Notes under the pieces: model-generated
Told to the model about the DNA's origin: nothing
Databases searched by the model: none
What the model saw: the letters and a program-made list of their open reading frames with translations, nothing else
NCBI GenBank assembly: GCA_947168065.1
Contig: CAMVKH010000006.1
Location: 62,001-126,000, forward strand
Origin: an uncultured Bacteroidales bacterium
GTDB lineage: Bacteria; Bacteroidota; Bacteroidia; Bacteroidales; UBA932
Direction of reading: 5' to 3'
Length of the DNA: 64,000 bases
Shown here: positions 36,671 through 47,709 of the stretch, one piece after another
How the letters are laid out: each line of letters opens with the position of its first letter
Numbering within the stretch: the stretch's first letter is position 1
Program-made: the position numbers and the translations under genes

Positions 36671-37756
36671 TTATTTGACGCGAAGTTTACGGCCGACTTT
36701 GAGGATGGTCGTGGGAGAGATGCCGTTGAGCTGGCAGAGCTTGTCAACCGTCGTGCCGTATTTCTTGGCGATGCGGTAGAGCGAATCCCCCTTGACCACA
36801 GTGTGATAGATTTTTTCCGGCTGTGCTGCCTGCCCTGTCGTATCAGCTTTCGCCGTCGTATCCGGGGTGGCGGCAGCCGGCGCGGGTGCCGGTTTCGGTG
36901 CCGGGACGGCAGGCTCCGGTTCGAGGTCTTTCGGATCCGGCAGAAGCGCCGTCGCCGGAATCACGACCCTGGCTTCGCGGGCCGGCGCCCAGTTGCCGTC
37001 GCCGGTCAGGATGAGACGACCGCCCTGGTCGGGAATCGAAAGCGTTCCGTCGGACGCCACATACGCCCATTTCCCGTTCTCGAAAAGCACGATGCGCCGG
37101 TCAGCGTCGGAGAGCACCAGGCTGTCCGGCGCGATGTGTACCCCTTCATCCGGATTGAAAGCGTACAGGGCCGTGCTGTCGAAACTGACGTTGTAGTCGA
37201 CGAAGTCGGGGAGGATGCGGCGGGCGCCCAGCAGACGGTTGGCGTAGTACGATTCGGTGTAGATGGAACTGTAACGCACCCCGTGGTTGGAGGCGTGGAT
37301 GAATTTCGGATCGTTGTTGAGCGTGTCGAGGCCGATGAAGATGCCCACGTGCCCCACGACCTTGGGATTGTGGCGGCTGCCCAGCAGCAGGAGGTCACCC
37401 TTCTGGAGGTTGCGGAAGTCCGAGATGTCGACCTCGCGCCCGTCACGCGCCTGATCCTTCGACGAGCGGCTCAGATTGTCGTACCCGAAATGCTTGTAGA
37501 CATAGCGCGTGTAGCCCGTGCAGTCGAAACGCTTCGGCCCGTTCGCGCCGTAGCGGTAGGGGACCCCCAGGAAAGTGGCGGCATATTCGATCAGCCGGTC
37601 GGCCACTTCCTCGGCCGACATCTCTATCTCCGTGGGCTGCCCCTGCGAGAGCACCGTTCCCTGCAGGGTGACCGGCTCCTGGGCGACCGCCGCCGGCCCC
37701 GGAACAAGGAGCGCGGCCAGCATGAACAGCCAAGGCAGGCGGAGGGCAGGTTTCAT
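36671..37756 (-). CDS. NlpC/P60 cell-wall hydrolase with LysM domain
   Basis: Secreted peptidoglycan endopeptidase, 361 residues from the ATG at 37756; this start is chosen because a signal peptide follows at once and it overlaps the upstream stop. The NlpC/P60 domain spans about 50-185 with Cys79 (FDCTGYTRYVY), His136 (GHVGIF) and His154 (FIHASN) as the catalytic set. An Ala/Pro-rich linker (about 285-312) leads to a C-terminal LysM domain at 317-361 (YHTVVKGDSLYRIAKKYGTT). Substrate is expected to be peptidoglycan stem peptides. Confidence 0.92.
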   Translation of the reverse strand: MKPALRLPWLFMLAALLVPGPAAVAQEPVTLQGTVLSQGQPTEIEMSAEEVADRLIEYAATFLGVPYRYGANGPKRFDCTGYTRYVYKHFGYDNLSRSSKDQARDGREVDISDFRNLQKGDLLLLGSRHNPKVVGHVGIFIGLDTLNNDPKFIHASNHGVRYSSIYTESYYANRLLGARRILPDFVDYNVSFDSTALYAFNPDEGVHIAPDSLVLSDADRRIVLFENGKWAYVASDGTLSIPDQGGRLILTGDGNWAPAREARVVIPATALLPDPKDLEPEPAVPAPKPAPAPAAATPDTTAKADTTGQAAQPEKIYHTVVKGDSLYRIAKKYGTTVDKLCQLNGISPTTILKVGRKLRVK

Positions 37757-37914
37757 TTGGACGAATAGAAATGGAAGCCTCGCTGGATGCCCGCGACGAC
37801 CGCATCCCAACGGAACAGGATGCCGATGACGGCGATCAGCCCGATCCACAGCAGGGCCTTCGTCGTGTCGCTCTGGGCGGCATACCAGCTTTTGATTTTC
37901 TGGAACAAATTCAT
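37753..37914 (-). CDS. 53-residue single-span membrane protein coupled to the NlpC/P60 gene
   Basis: ATG at 37914 opens a frame of 53 codons starting MNLFQKIKSWYAAQSDTT, with one transmembrane helix (ALLWIGLIAVIGILF) and a short aromatic tail (GFHFYSSK). Its TGA overlaps the ATG of the hydrolase gene (ATGA), a strong sign that it is translated and coupled. No family recognised. It may assist localisation of the hydrolase, which is only a guess. Confidence 0.7.
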   Translation of the reverse strand: MNLFQKIKSWYAAQSDTTKALLWIGLIAVIGILFRWDAVVAGIQRGFHFYSSK

Positions 37915-37943
37915 GGTGTCTGGTAAGCAAAGGTAATGAAAAA

Positions 37944-37974
37944 TTGGAATAATGCCGTTTTTTTAGTAATATTG
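37944..37974 (+). promoter_or_regulatory. Promoter deciding the mtnA start
   Basis: TTG at 37944-37946, a spacer of 20, and TAATATTG at 37967-37974. It lies downstream of the ATG at 37936, so that ATG would not be in the transcript. The GTG at 37990, preceded by GGAAAGAA, is the likely start. Confidence 0.6.
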
Positions 37975-37989
37975 CTGAATGGAAAGAAC

Positions 37990-39081
<1,092 letters not shown>

Positions 39082-39083
39082 AC

Positions 39084-39872
39084 ATGGTCCGGTTCCTGAG
39101 CCTCTCGAGCGGAAGCAACGGCAACTGCTATTATTTCAGCGACGGCCACCAGTCTTTCCTCATCGACATCGGCATCGGAACCCGCACCATCAAGAAGCGT
39201 CTGGCTGAACACGGCATCGACCTTGCGTCCGTCGGCTGCGTGTTCGTGACCCACGATCATTTCGACCACATCCGCAGCCTGGGCAGTTTTACGGAGCGCT
39301 ACCACAAGCCCGTGTACCTGACCCGCACGCTCGAACAGGCCCTGCGCCACAATATCTGCACGGCCGGCAAGCTGAAGGGCTGCGTACGCTACCTGGAGGA
39401 GGGGAGCGAACAAGTGCTCGACGGCGGGCTCCGCATCACGCCCTTCGTCGTCCCGCACGACGCCACCCAGACCGTGGGCTACCACTTCATCCTGTCGGGC
39501 GAACGTTTCACCGTGATGACCGATCTGGGCGAAGTGACCGATGATGCGGTGCGCTACGCACGGGAGGCCGACCACCTGGTCGTGGAATCGAACTACGATG
39601 TGGACATGCTCGTGACCGGCCCGTATCCCAAAGAACTCAAGGAGCGCATCCTGACCCAGCACGGGCATCTGTCCAATGAGCAGACCGCCTCGCTGCTGCT
39701 TCGCAGCCGGCACGAAGGCCTGCGCAGCGTGTACCTCTGCCACCTGAGCGCCAACAACAACACGCCCTCCCTGGCCCTCGCCAGCGCAAAAAAAACGCTT
39801 GAGAGCATCGGCTCCCAAGCGTCTCTTCATTGCCTTCCGCGCGGCAGCGCGTCGGACTTATTCACCCTTTAA
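39084..39872 (+). CDS. MBL-fold metal hydrolase (WalJ/YycJ-like)
   Basis: Predicted zinc-dependent hydrolase, 262 residues. It begins FLSLSSGSNGNCYYF, the classic start of the YycJ/WalJ group, and has the metal motif THDHFDH (56-62), further ligand HD in VPHDATQTVGY, and the C-terminal ESNYDVDML and HLSANNNTP blocks. The group is linked to DNA end processing and, in Firmicutes, to the WalKR locus. It starts two bases after mtnA and overlaps the convergent TPR gene by 15 bases. Confidence 0.9.
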   Translation: MVRFLSLSSGSNGNCYYFSDGHQSFLIDIGIGTRTIKKRLAEHGIDLASVGCVFVTHDHFDHIRSLGSFTERYHKPVYLTRTLEQALRHNICTAGKLKGCVRYLEEGSEQVLDGGLRITPFVVPHDATQTVGYHFILSGERFTVMTDLGEVTDDAVRYAREADHLVVESNYDVDMLVTGPYPKELKERILTQHGHLSNEQTASLLLRSRHEGLRSVYLCHLSANNNTPSLALASAKKTLESIGSQASLHCLPRGSASDLFTL

Positions 39873-41177
39873 GGAGTTGAGGTATCCGTTGTACTTCTCG
39901 TATTTCTCCATGTACTTCGGATCTTCACGGAAGATGAAGCAGATGGTCTTCAGCGGCTCTGCGCAGGCGGTCTTCAGGTCGGGATCCTTGGCGTTGTCGA
40001 AGGCGATCTCAAACGGCTCGACAGCTTTCTGGAGCGACTCTTCCATCTGTTTCTCGAGGGCGGCGTACTTGGCGTCGTCCAGCTCGTTGGAAGCTTTCTC
40101 GCGCAGGTCCACGAAGTTGTTGTAGTAGAGGGCGCCCAGACCGTACATGCCGTAGAGGTAGTTGTTGTCGATCTCATAGGACTTGCGGTAGCACTTCTCG
40201 GCGTTTTCCATGTCTTTCAGCTTGTTGTACACCTCGGCTTCCGCGTAGTAGAGGCTGGCGTTCTTCGGGTCGAGGTTCTGGGCGGTGTGGAGCAGGTCGA
40301 AGAGCTTGGCGGGATCCTCGTTGGTCTCCATGTAGAGGTTGATCAGGCCGATCAGGATGCCGTTGTTCTCAGGGAATTTCACGAAGCCCTGCTCGAGCAT
40401 GGCCTTGCGGTTCTCGTTGTCGCCGAGGGCACGGTAGACATCCGCCAGGTTGGAGTAGGTGTTGCCGTCCTGGTAGAAGCCCAGGTCGAGGCACTTCTTG
40501 TAATAGGCGATGGCCTGGTCCTTGTTGCCGGCGAGGTTCGAGACGAGGGCGCAGTAATAGGTGTTCTGTGCGTCTTCCTGGCCGAGAATCGGGTTGGCCG
40601 CGCAGTCGGCGGTCTTCTTGAAGAGCTCGGCAGCCTTGTTGAAGTCACCTGCCAGATACTGGGAAAGGGCTTCGTTGGAATACTTGTCGTGGATGTCCTG
40701 CATCATTGCCTGGATATCCTTGGCCTTACTGTCTTTCGAATCGACGGCCTTGGCTTTCTCGAGGGCGGCGATGGCCTTGGCCAGCATGTCGCCTTCGAAG
40801 ACAGGCTTGGTGATCACGAAGAAGTCGAGGATGCCGGCTTCGTTGTAATACAGGTCCTTGTCAGCATAGGAGTCGACGGTGTAGACACCCTCGGCGCCTT
40901 TCTTCTGGCTGGTGCCGAGCACCTGCTGCTCCTTCAGGAAGAGCTTCACTTCATTCTGGGGGGTTCCCGTCAGGATATTCTTGGAAGGCTGGTCGTACGC
41001 CTCGACATACGCCTTGGCGACGGCGATCCATGTTGCCGGTTTGGCGGCCTTCTTTGCATCTGCTGCAGCTGCCTCAGCCTTGGCAACGGCCTTCTGGGCT
41101 TCTGCTGCGTTCTTGGGCTGTGCACTGACCATCGTCAGGGAGAGGATGAGCGACAGTGCGATGAGAATTTTCTTCAT
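39858..41177 (-). CDS. Secreted TPR protein
   Basis: It has 439 residues from the ATG at 41177, with a signal peptide (ALSLILSLTMVSAQ). An Ala/Lys-rich helix (PKNAAEAQKAVAKAEAAAADAKKAAK) follows, then a globular part and multiple TPR units from about 150 to 360 (for example QAIAYYKKCLDLGFYQDG and AEKCYRKSYEIDNNYLYGM). Probably a periplasmic scaffold. It follows gyrA by 16 bases and may be transcribed with it. Confidence 0.85.
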   Translation of the reverse strand: MKKILIALSLILSLTMVSAQPKNAAEAQKAVAKAEAAAADAKKAAKPATWIAVAKAYVEAYDQPSKNILTGTPQNEVKLFLKEQQVLGTSQKKGAEGVYTVDSYADKDLYYNEAGILDFFVITKPVFEGDMLAKAIAALEKAKAVDSKDSKAKDIQAMMQDIHDKYSNEALSQYLAGDFNKAAELFKKTADCAANPILGQEDAQNTYYCALVSNLAGNKDQAIAYYKKCLDLGFYQDGNTYSNLADVYRALGDNENRKAMLEQGFVKFPENNGILIGLINLYMETNEDPAKLFDLLHTAQNLDPKNASLYYAEAEVYNKLKDMENAEKCYRKSYEIDNNYLYGMYGLGALYYNNFVDLREKASNELDDAKYAALEKQMEESLQKAVEPFEIAFDNAKDPDLKTACAEPLKTICFIFREDPKYMEKYEKYNGYLNSLKGE

Positions 41178-41193
41178 AACTTTTTCGTTTAGA

Positions 41194-43728
41194 TTATTGA
41201 TTGTTGTTTTCTGTTTCCGTATTGTTTTCGGGAAGCTCGGGACTTTCCGTTTCTTCTTCTTTGTTGACGACGCAGACGGCTGCGATACTGTCACCTTCGC
41301 GGATGCTGATGAGTTTCACGCCTTGGGTCGCTCTGCCCGCCACCCGGATGCTGTCGGCCGGCATGCGGATCGTGACGCCCGAACGGTTGATGATCATCAG
41401 GTCGTTTTCGTCGCTGACAGCCTTCAATGCAATAAGTTTGCCAGTCTTGTCAGTAATGTTGATGGTCTTCACACCCTTGCTGCCACGATGGGTCTTGCGA
41501 TATTCCTCAAGGTCAGAGCGTTTGCCGAATCCATTCTCGCTGACGACGAGGATGTCCTGCGGCTTGAGCGCCTGCTCTTCAGGATCGATGCAGACCATGC
41601 CGACCACATAGTCGTCCGCTTCCAGGTCGATGCCGCGGACGCCCGTGGAATTACGGCCGATGGCGCGGGCTTCCTCTTCTTCGAAGCGGCAGCACTTGCC
41701 CTGGTTGCCGGCCAGCAGAATCTCGCAGCTGCCGCTGGTGAGGGCGGCGCCGATCAGGGCGTCGCCTTCGCGCAGGTTGACGGCGATGATACCGTTGGCA
41801 CGCGGGCGGGAGTACGCCTCGAGCAGGGTCTTCTTGATCGTGCCGTTCGAGGTGGCCAGGACCACATAGTGGCTGTTGGTGAATTCTTTGTCGTCGAGAT
41901 CCTGCACGTTGAGGTAGGCCTGGATGCGGTCTTCCTGGGTGAGGGGCAGGATGTTCTGGATGGCGCGGCCCTTCGAGGCCTTGGCGCCTTCCGGAATCTC
42001 GTATACCTTGAGCCAGAAGCACTTGCCGCTCTGCGTGAAGAACATGAGCGTGCTGTGCATATTGGCCACGTAGATATGTTCGATGAAATCTTCGTCGCGG
42101 GTGGTGCTGCCCTTGGCGCCGATGCCGCCGCGGCTCTGCGAGCGGTATTCGGACAGGCTGGTGCGCTTGATGTAGCCGTAGTGCGAGATGGTGATCACCA
42201 CATCTTCGTTGGGATAGAAGTCTTCGGGGTTGAAATCTTCCGCCGAGAGGGCGATCTCGGAGCGGCGCGGGTCGCCGTATTTCTCCTTGAGTTCCTGCAG
42301 CTCGTCCTTGATGATGCCCAGCTGCATGGCTTCGCTGCCCAGCACCTGCTGGTAGTAAGCGATCAGTTTCTCGAGTTCGTCGTATTCGGCCTGCAGCTTG
42401 TCGCGTTCCAGGCCGGTGAGCTGGCGGAGGCGCATCTCCACGATGGCGTCTGCCTGCTCCACGGTGAAGCCGAACTGCTCCACGAGGCCGTCGCGGGCGT
42501 CCGCCACGCTGCGGGAGGCGCGGATCAGGGCGATGATCTCGTCGATGATGTCGAGGGCCTTGAGCAGGCCTTCGAGGATGTGGGCGCGCTTGAGGGCCTT
42601 GTTGAGCTCGAACCTGGTGCGGCGAACGATCACTTCGTGGCGGTGGCGCACGAAATATTTGATGAGCTGCTTGAGGTTGAGCTGGCGCGGGCGGCCGTCC
42701 ACCAGGGCGATGTTGTTGACCGAGAAGCTGGACTGCAGCGGGGTGAACTTGAACAGGCTGTTGAGCACCACGTTCGAAGGAGCGCCCTGCTTCAGCTTGA
42801 TGACGATGCGCATGCCGTCGCGGTCGCTCTCGTCATTGATATAGGAGATGCCGTCGAGTTTCTTGCTTTCCACCAGCTCGGCGATGCGCTCGATGAGCTC
42901 GCGTTTGTTGATGGTGTAGGGGATCTCCGTCACCACGATGGTCTCGCGGCCGGAGGACGACACTTCGATGTTGGTCTTGGAACGGATGACGATGCGGCCG
43001 CGGCCCGTCTCGAAGGCGTCGCGGATGCCGCGCGTGCCCTGGATGATGCCGCCGGTGGGGAAGTCCGGGCCCTTGATGTGTTCCATCAGGCCGTCCACGT
43101 CGATATCCGGGTTGTCGATGTAGGCGCAGATCGCGTCACAGCATTCGCCGAGGTTGTGCGGGGCCATGTTGGTGGCCATGCCCACGGCGATACCGTTGGA
43201 ACCGTTCATCAGCAGCAACGGCGCCTTGGCCGGCAGCACGGTCGGTTCCTGGAGCGATTCGTCGAAGTTCGGCTTGAAATCCACGGTGTCCTTGTCGAGG
43301 TCGGCCAGTACTTCCTCGGCCAGCTTCTGCAGCTTGGCCTCGGTGTATCGCATGGCTGCCACGGGGTCGCCGTCGATCGAACCGAAGTTGCCCTGTCCGT
43401 GGACCAGCAGGTAGCGCAGGTTCCAGGGCTGGGCGAGGCGGGCCATGGCGTCATAGACGCTGGCGTCGCCGTGCGGGTGGTATTTACCGAGGACGTCGCC
43501 GACGATACGCGCCGACTTCTTCACGCCTCCGCTATAGGTCACGCCGAGGTTGCTCATGCCGAACAGCACGCGGCGGTGTACAGGTTTCAATCCGTCCCGG
43601 ACATCGGGGAGGGCTCGGGCCACGATCACTGACATGGAATAGTCAATGTAGGCCGACTTCATCTCATTTTCAATGTTGATAGGAATGATCCTACCGCCGG
43701 TCTCTTCTACTGTCTCTTCAATATCCAT
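41194..43728 (-). CDS. gyrA: DNA gyrase subunit A
   Basis: Cytoplasmic topoisomerase II subunit that cuts and rejoins DNA, 844 residues. The N-terminal breakage domain has the catalytic Tyr128 in [10 protein letters not shown], and the quinolone-determining region reads [10 protein letters not shown]. Position 89 (E. coli Ser83) is Ala, and Asp93 (E. coli Asp87) is retained. The C-terminal beta-pinwheel includes SRGGIGAKG, corresponding to the GyrA box, and repeats such as [11 protein letters not shown] and NGTIKKT. The C-terminus is acidic and Asn-rich. Start ATG at 43728 gives the expected N-terminus. Confidence 0.97.
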   Translation of the reverse strand: MDIEETVEETGGRIIPINIENEMKSAYIDYSMSVIVARALPDVRDGLKPVHRRVLFGMSNLGVTYSGGVKKSARIVGDVLGKYHPHGDASVYDAMARLAQPWNLRYLLVHGQGNFGSIDGDPVAAMRYTEAKLQKLAEEVLADLDKDTVDFKPNFDESLQEPTVLPAKAPLLLMNGSNGIAVGMATNMAPHNLGECCDAICAYIDNPDIDVDGLMEHIKGPDFPTGGIIQGTRGIRDAFETGRGRIVIRSKTNIEVSSSGRETIVVTEIPYTINKRELIERIAELVESKKLDGISYINDESDRDGMRIVIKLKQGAPSNVVLNSLFKFTPLQSSFSVNNIALVDGRPRQLNLKQLIKYFVRHRHEVIVRRTRFELNKALKRAHILEGLLKALDIIDEIIALIRASRSVADARDGLVEQFGFTVEQADAIVEMRLRQLTGLERDKLQAEYDELEKLIAYYQQVLGSEAMQLGIIKDELQELKEKYGDPRRSEIALSAEDFNPEDFYPNEDVVITISHYGYIKRTSLSEYRSQSRGGIGAKGSTTRDEDFIEHIYVANMHSTLMFFTQSGKCFWLKVYEIPEGAKASKGRAIQNILPLTQEDRIQAYLNVQDLDDKEFTNSHYVVLATSNGTIKKTLLEAYSRPRANGIIAVNLREGDALIGAALTSGSCEILLAGNQGKCCRFEEEEARAIGRNSTGVRGIDLEADDYVVGMVCIDPEEQALKPQDILVVSENGFGKRSDLEEYRKTHRGSKGVKTINITDKTGKLIALKAVSDENDLMIINRSGVTIRMPADSIRVAGRATQGVKLISIREGDSIAAVCVVNKEEETESPELPENNTETENNNQ

Positions 43729-43859
43729 TTCTTACTTTTTTGTGCTTGCAAAATATCGTGTAAAAATACGAATAATTCATGAGGAATACAAATTATTATT
43801 ACGGCAAAATTTTTGCTATCTTGCGAACCATTCGAAATGAACTGACAACAAGTTGAAAA

Positions 43860-46319
43860 ATGGACAACGGATATTCCAATGAAGTGAAGATCGTGCTCAA
43901 CTACGCGCTCGAAGAAGCGGCGCGGCTGGGCAGTTACATAGCCACCCCCGACCACCTCTTTCTCGGCATCCTGCGCTACCGCGAATCCGACGCCGTCAGG
44001 ATTCTCGAAGGCCTGGGCGTGGACATTCGCAGAGTCAAGAAGGAGATCGAAGACAAGATTGCCGCACCCGTCCCCATCGCCTTCGGGCAAAGGGGCTCTA
44101 TCTCGCTGAGCGAGAAGTCCCAGGAGATTCTGCTGGCATGCCGTCGCATGCATGGGGAAGTGACGCCGGCCCAGCTGATGGCCGAGATTCTCATGACCTG
44201 GCACGGGGCCTGTACCACGGCGCTCGAAAGCAGCAATATCGACCTGGCCAAGCTGCCCGGCAAACTGCGCGAAGTGATGGAGCAGACCATGATGTCGGCG
44301 GCCGACGGCGCAGACGAAGCCGAGACAGACGACGCTTCGCCGGCCGCGCCGGCCGGCGCCAGGGGGACTGACAAAAAGTCACTGGTCGAGTCGTACGGCT
44401 TCGACCTGACACGGGCGGCTGTCAGCGGAGAACTCGATCCGGTGGTGGGACGCGAGGCGGAGATCGAGCGCCTGGCCCAGATTCTGAGCCGCCGCAAGAA
44501 AAATAATCCCGTACTCATCGGCGAGTCGGGTTCCGGCAAGTCGGCGGTGGTGGAGGGGCTGGCCCTGCGCATCGCCGCCAAGAACGTGCCGCGCTCCCTG
44601 CTTTCAAAGCGCGTCATCTCGCTCGACATGGGCTCGCTGGTGGCGGGGACCAAGTACCGCGGTCAGTTTGAGGAACGGGTCAAGGCCATCCTGACGGAGA
44701 TCAAGAAGAACCCCGACCTGATCCTCTTCATCGACGAGCTCCATACCATCGTGGGCGCCGGCAGTTCGCCGGGCTCGCTCGACGCGGCCAACCTGCTGAA
44801 GCCGGCCCTCGCCCGCGGGCAGATCCAGTGCATCGGCGCTACGACCCTCGACGAGTACCGCGAACATATCGAGAAGGATGCGGCCCTGGAACGCCGCTTC
44901 CAGAAAATACTGGTGGAGCCCACCGACTACGCGCAGACCCTCGCCATCCTGCAAGGTATCAAAACGCGCTACGAGGAGTACCATCACGTGCGCTATACCG
45001 ATGCGGCCATCAAGGCCTGTATCACGATGTCGCAGCGCTACATCTCGGACCGCTGCCTGCCCGACAAGGCCATAGACGTGCTGGACGAGGCGGGTGCCCG
45101 CGTGCACATCGGCGACATGAAGGGCTCCGATGAGGCCGTGCGTCTGGAGAGCGACCTGGAGCCGATCCGGGCCGAAAAACGCCAGGCCGCCCGGGCCGGC
45201 GACTTCAAGCGGGCCGCGGAACTGCACCGGCTGGAGCAGGAGAAGGAGCAGGCGGTGGCCGAGGCGGTCAAGAGCGTTGCTGCCGAGGAGGAACCGTTCC
45301 GCACGGTCGACGAAGACACGGTCTCGCGCGTGGTCTCGGTCATGACGGGCATTCCGGTCTACAAGGTGGCCGAGAGCGAAGGTGAGCGGCTGCTGAAAAT
45401 GGAAGAGGTGCTGCGTGGCGTGGTCGTGGGACAGGACGAGGCGCTGGCGAAGGTGGTGAAGGCCATCCGCCGCAACCGGGCCGGCCTCAAGGATCCGAAC
45501 AAGCCCATCGGCACCTTCCTCTTCCTGGGCCCGACAGGCGTCGGCAAGACGCATCTGGCCAAGAAGATTGCGGAATACATGTTCGACTCGGCCGACAACA
45601 TTATCCGGATCGACATGAGCGAATACGGGGAGAAATTCTCTTCCAGCCGGCTCATCGGCGCGCCTCCGGGCTATGTTGGCTACAACGAGGGCGGCCAGCT
45701 CAGCGAACAGGTGCGGCGCAAGCCATATTCGGTGGTGTTGCTCGACGAGGTCGAGAAGGCGCATCCGGACATCTTCAATCTCCTGCTGCAGGTGCTCGAC
45801 GAAGGACGCCTGACGGACAGTGCGGGCCGCTACATCGACTTCAAGAACACAATCCTGATCCTGACCTCGAACGTGGGCAGCCGCGAACTGAAGGATTTCG
45901 GCCGGGGCATCGGTTTCTCGACGGGTACCGAAGATCGTTCGGCTTCGCAAAATGCACTGATCGACAAAGCGTTGGGTAAGGTCTTTACGCCGGAGTTCCT
46001 GAACCGCCTCGATGAACAGATCTACTTCAATTCGCTTTCGCAGGAGGACATCTACCAGATCATCGACATCGAGCTGAAGGAGCTGCACGGCCGCATGAAG
46101 GAGCTGGGCTATGCGTTGTCGATCGACAAGGCGGCCAAGAAGTTCATCGCCGATGTGGGCTACGATCCGAAGTTCGGCGCCCGGCCGCTGAAGCGGGCTA
46201 TCCAACGCTATGTCGAGGACCCGGTTTCGGAGGTCATCATCGAGGGCATCCCCGCCGGCTCGAAGCTGAAGGTCAAGCTCGGAAAAGACAAGAACTCAAC
46301 CACGGTCGTCGTTCAATAA
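43860..46319 (+). CDS. clpC: ClpC-type AAA+ protease chaperone
   Basis: ATP-dependent unfoldase that feeds ClpP, 819 residues. A Clp N-domain occupies about 1-150. The first AAA+ module has Walker A GESGSGKS (about 220-227; GEPGVGKT in most homologues) and Walker [14 protein letters not shown]-type linker ([20 protein letters not shown]) precedes the second AAA+ module with Walker A GPTGVGKT (about 557-564) and Walker [14 protein letters not shown]. It is divergent from gyrA across a 131-base A+T-rich spacer. The UVR linker favours ClpC over ClpA. Confidence 0.92.
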   Translation: MDNGYSNEVKIVLNYALEEAARLGSYIATPDHLFLGILRYRESDAVRILEGLGVDIRRVKKEIEDKIAAPVPIAFGQRGSISLSEKSQEILLACRRMHGEVTPAQLMAEILMTWHGACTTALESSNIDLAKLPGKLREVMEQTMMSAADGADEAETDDASPAAPAGARGTDKKSLVESYGFDLTRAAVSGELDPVVGREAEIERLAQILSRRKKNNPVLIGESGSGKSAVVEGLALRIAAKNVPRSLLSKRVISLDMGSLVAGTKYRGQFEERVKAILTEIKKNPDLILFIDELHTIVGAGSSPGSLDAANLLKPALARGQIQCIGATTLDEYREHIEKDAALERRFQKILVEPTDYAQTLAILQGIKTRYEEYHHVRYTDAAIKACITMSQRYISDRCLPDKAIDVLDEAGARVHIGDMKGSDEAVRLESDLEPIRAEKRQAARAGDFKRAAELHRLEQEKEQAVAEAVKSVAAEEEPFRTVDEDTVSRVVSVMTGIPVYKVAESEGERLLKMEEVLRGVVVGQDEALAKVVKAIRRNRAGLKDPNKPIGTFLFLGPTGVGKTHLAKKIAEYMFDSADNIIRIDMSEYGEKFSSSRLIGAPPGYVGYNEGGQLSEQVRRKPYSVVLLDEVEKAHPDIFNLLLQVLDEGRLTDSAGRYIDFKNTILILTSNVGSRELKDFGRGIGFSTGTEDRSASQNALIDKALGKVFTPEFLNRLDEQIYFNSLSQEDIYQIIDIELKELHGRMKELGYALSIDKAAKKFIADVGYDPKFGARPLKRAIQRYVEDPVSEVIIEGIPAGSKLKVKLGKDKNSTTVVVQ

Positions 46320-46321
46320 AC

Positions 46322-46421
46322 GGCGGACCTTATGGCCGAGGCGATTTCAGAACCCTCGTGGCTGTCGGGCACTCGCCACGAGGAACACTGAAATCTCCAC
46401 CAGGCCAACGCCCGGTCCGCC
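46322..46421. repeat. Nested palindrome of about 100 bases, related to the hairpin repeats at 14681 and 15188
   Basis: Three nested arms: GGCGGACC/GGTCCGCC (46322-46329 with 46414-46421), GATTTCAG/CTGAAATC (46343-46350 with 46388-46395) and CCTCGTGGC/GCCACGAGG (46354-46362 with 46375-46383). The core GCCACGA-N6-CTGAAATC at 46375-46395 also occurs at 15243-15263. No T-run follows, so a terminator role is doubtful. The remaining leader to 46513 has a further hairpin CCGCTTG/CAAGCGG (46474-46499). Confidence 0.65.
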
Positions 46422-46513
46422 CTGAATGTATCTGTGGCAGAAAGTATATTGATTATCAATCTTTTAAACAAATCCGCTTGTGTAAAAATGCGCAAGCGGA
46501 ATCGGGTAAGACT

Positions 46514-47254
46514 ATGAGTATCAGAAGGGTTTGTGCCACGCTGCTTGTGGCTGTCTGTATGATGTGGGCTGCCGCTCCAGGCCAGGCGCAGGATTGGGGC
46601 GGGCTGCAGCGCTTTGCCGCTGCGAATGCGGGACTCCCGCCGGCTGTCGAAGGGCAGCCGCGTGTGGTCCTGCTGGGCGATTCAATCACGGAAATCTGGC
46701 CCGACCGGCATCCGTCGTTTTTCGAGGAGACCGGTTATATCGGCCGCGGCATCAGCGGCCAGGTGTCGGCACAGATGCTGGTCCGTTTCCGGCAGGATGT
46801 CATCGGGCTGAAGCCGGCGGTGGTGGTTATCAATGCCGGGACCAATGATGTGGCGGAGAACCAGGGCCCGTATGACGAAGACTTCACCTTCGGCAACATC
46901 GTTTCGATGACCGAGCTGGCGCAGGCCAACGGCATCGCCGTCGTCCTGACTTCGGTGCTGCCCGCCGCCGCGTTCCGCTGGCGTCCGGCCATCACCGATG
47001 CGGCCGACAAGATTGCCTCCCTCAATGCCCGGATCCGGGCTTATGCGGCAGAGAAGGGGATTCCTTATGTCGATTATTACGCGGCACTGGTTGTGGACAA
47101 TCCGTCCCGCGCCCTCGATCCGGCCTATTCCAACGATGGCGTCCACCCGGTGGCGGCCGGTTATGCGCAGATGGAGCCGCTGGTTGTCCAGGCCATCGAC
47201 AAAGCCCTCAAGAAAGCTTGCACCACCGGCGACGACTGCGATTGCTGTAAGTAA
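46514..47254 (+). CDS. SGNH/GDSL-family hydrolase
   Basis: Secreted esterase/lipase-like protein, 246 residues from the ATG at 46514 (signal peptide ending GQAQ, about 26). The four blocks are VVLLGDSITE with Ser57, a Gly in GRGISGQ (about 78-83), INAGTNDVAEN with Asn111, and SNDGVHPVAAGY with Asp208 and His211. The longer open sequence upstream crosses the palindrome and is not used. It is followed 28 bases later by a nucleoside-deoxyribosyltransferase-like gene and may be the first gene of the pseudouridine operon or simply lie upstream of it. Confidence 0.9.
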   Translation: MSIRRVCATLLVAVCMMWAAAPGQAQDWGGLQRFAAANAGLPPAVEGQPRVVLLGDSITEIWPDRHPSFFEETGYIGRGISGQVSAQMLVRFRQDVIGLKPAVVVINAGTNDVAENQGPYDEDFTFGNIVSMTELAQANGIAVVLTSVLPAAAFRWRPAITDAADKIASLNARIRAYAAEKGIPYVDYYAALVVDNPSRALDPAYSNDGVHPVAAGYAQMEPLVVQAIDKALKKACTTGDDCDCCK

Positions 47255-47282
47255 TAAGAAATATCCAAAGAAACTAAAGCCC

Positions 47283-47705
47283 ATGGCCAGCGTCTATGTC
47301 GCCTCCAGTTGGAGGAATTCCTATCAGCCTGAAGTTGTTGCGCGATTGCGCGCGGCGGGGCACGAAGTATATGATTTCCGTAATCCGGAAGAGAATCCCG
47401 GAGGATTCCATTGGGCGGATGTCGCCCCGGATTGGCAGGAATGGTCGCCCCGGGAATATATCGACCATTTGGATCATCCTGTGGCGGAGAAAGGCTTTGC
47501 AGCCGATCTGCGGGCGATGGAGCGGGCTGACTGCTGTGTCCTCGTGCTGCCTTGTGGCCGCAGCGCTCATACCGAGGCCGGCTGGTTTGCCGGCCGAGGC
47601 TTGAAGACCATTGTCTATATTCCTGAGAAACAGGAGCCCGAATTGATGTACAAACTCTTCGATGCCGTCGTCGACAGCGTCGATGATATCCTGAAACTGC
47701 TGTAA
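47283..47705 (+). CDS. Nucleoside 2-deoxyribosyltransferase-like protein
   Basis: It has 140 residues. It begins ASVYVASSWRN, has an acidic middle, and contains ADCCVLVLPCGRSAHTEAGW (about 81-100), where GRSAHTEAG resembles the catalytic-Glu motif of the nucleoside deoxyribosyltransferase fold. The end VYIPEKQEPEL is compatible with the same fold. It lies 4 bases before the pseudouridine kinase gene in the same direction, so a role with nucleosides or nucleotide sugars is plausible. Many members of the fold have other roles, so the activity is unproven. Confidence 0.65.
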   Translation: MASVYVASSWRNSYQPEVVARLRAAGHEVYDFRNPEENPGGFHWADVAPDWQEWSPREYIDHLDHPVAEKGFAADLRAMERADCCVLVLPCGRSAHTEAGWFAGRGLKTIVYIPEKQEPELMYKLFDAVVDSVDDILKLL

Positions 47706-47709
47706 GGGC

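Noticed and set aside
37936-37989. ATG at 37936 as the start of mtnA
   Set aside because: It lies upstream of a good promoter (37944-37974), and the added residues do not resemble the family N-terminus; GTG at 37990 fits better.
46358-46513. N-terminal extension of the SGNH hydrolase through the palindrome
   Set aside because: The signal peptide begins exactly at the ATG at 46514, and the upstream codons run through the palindromic repeat.
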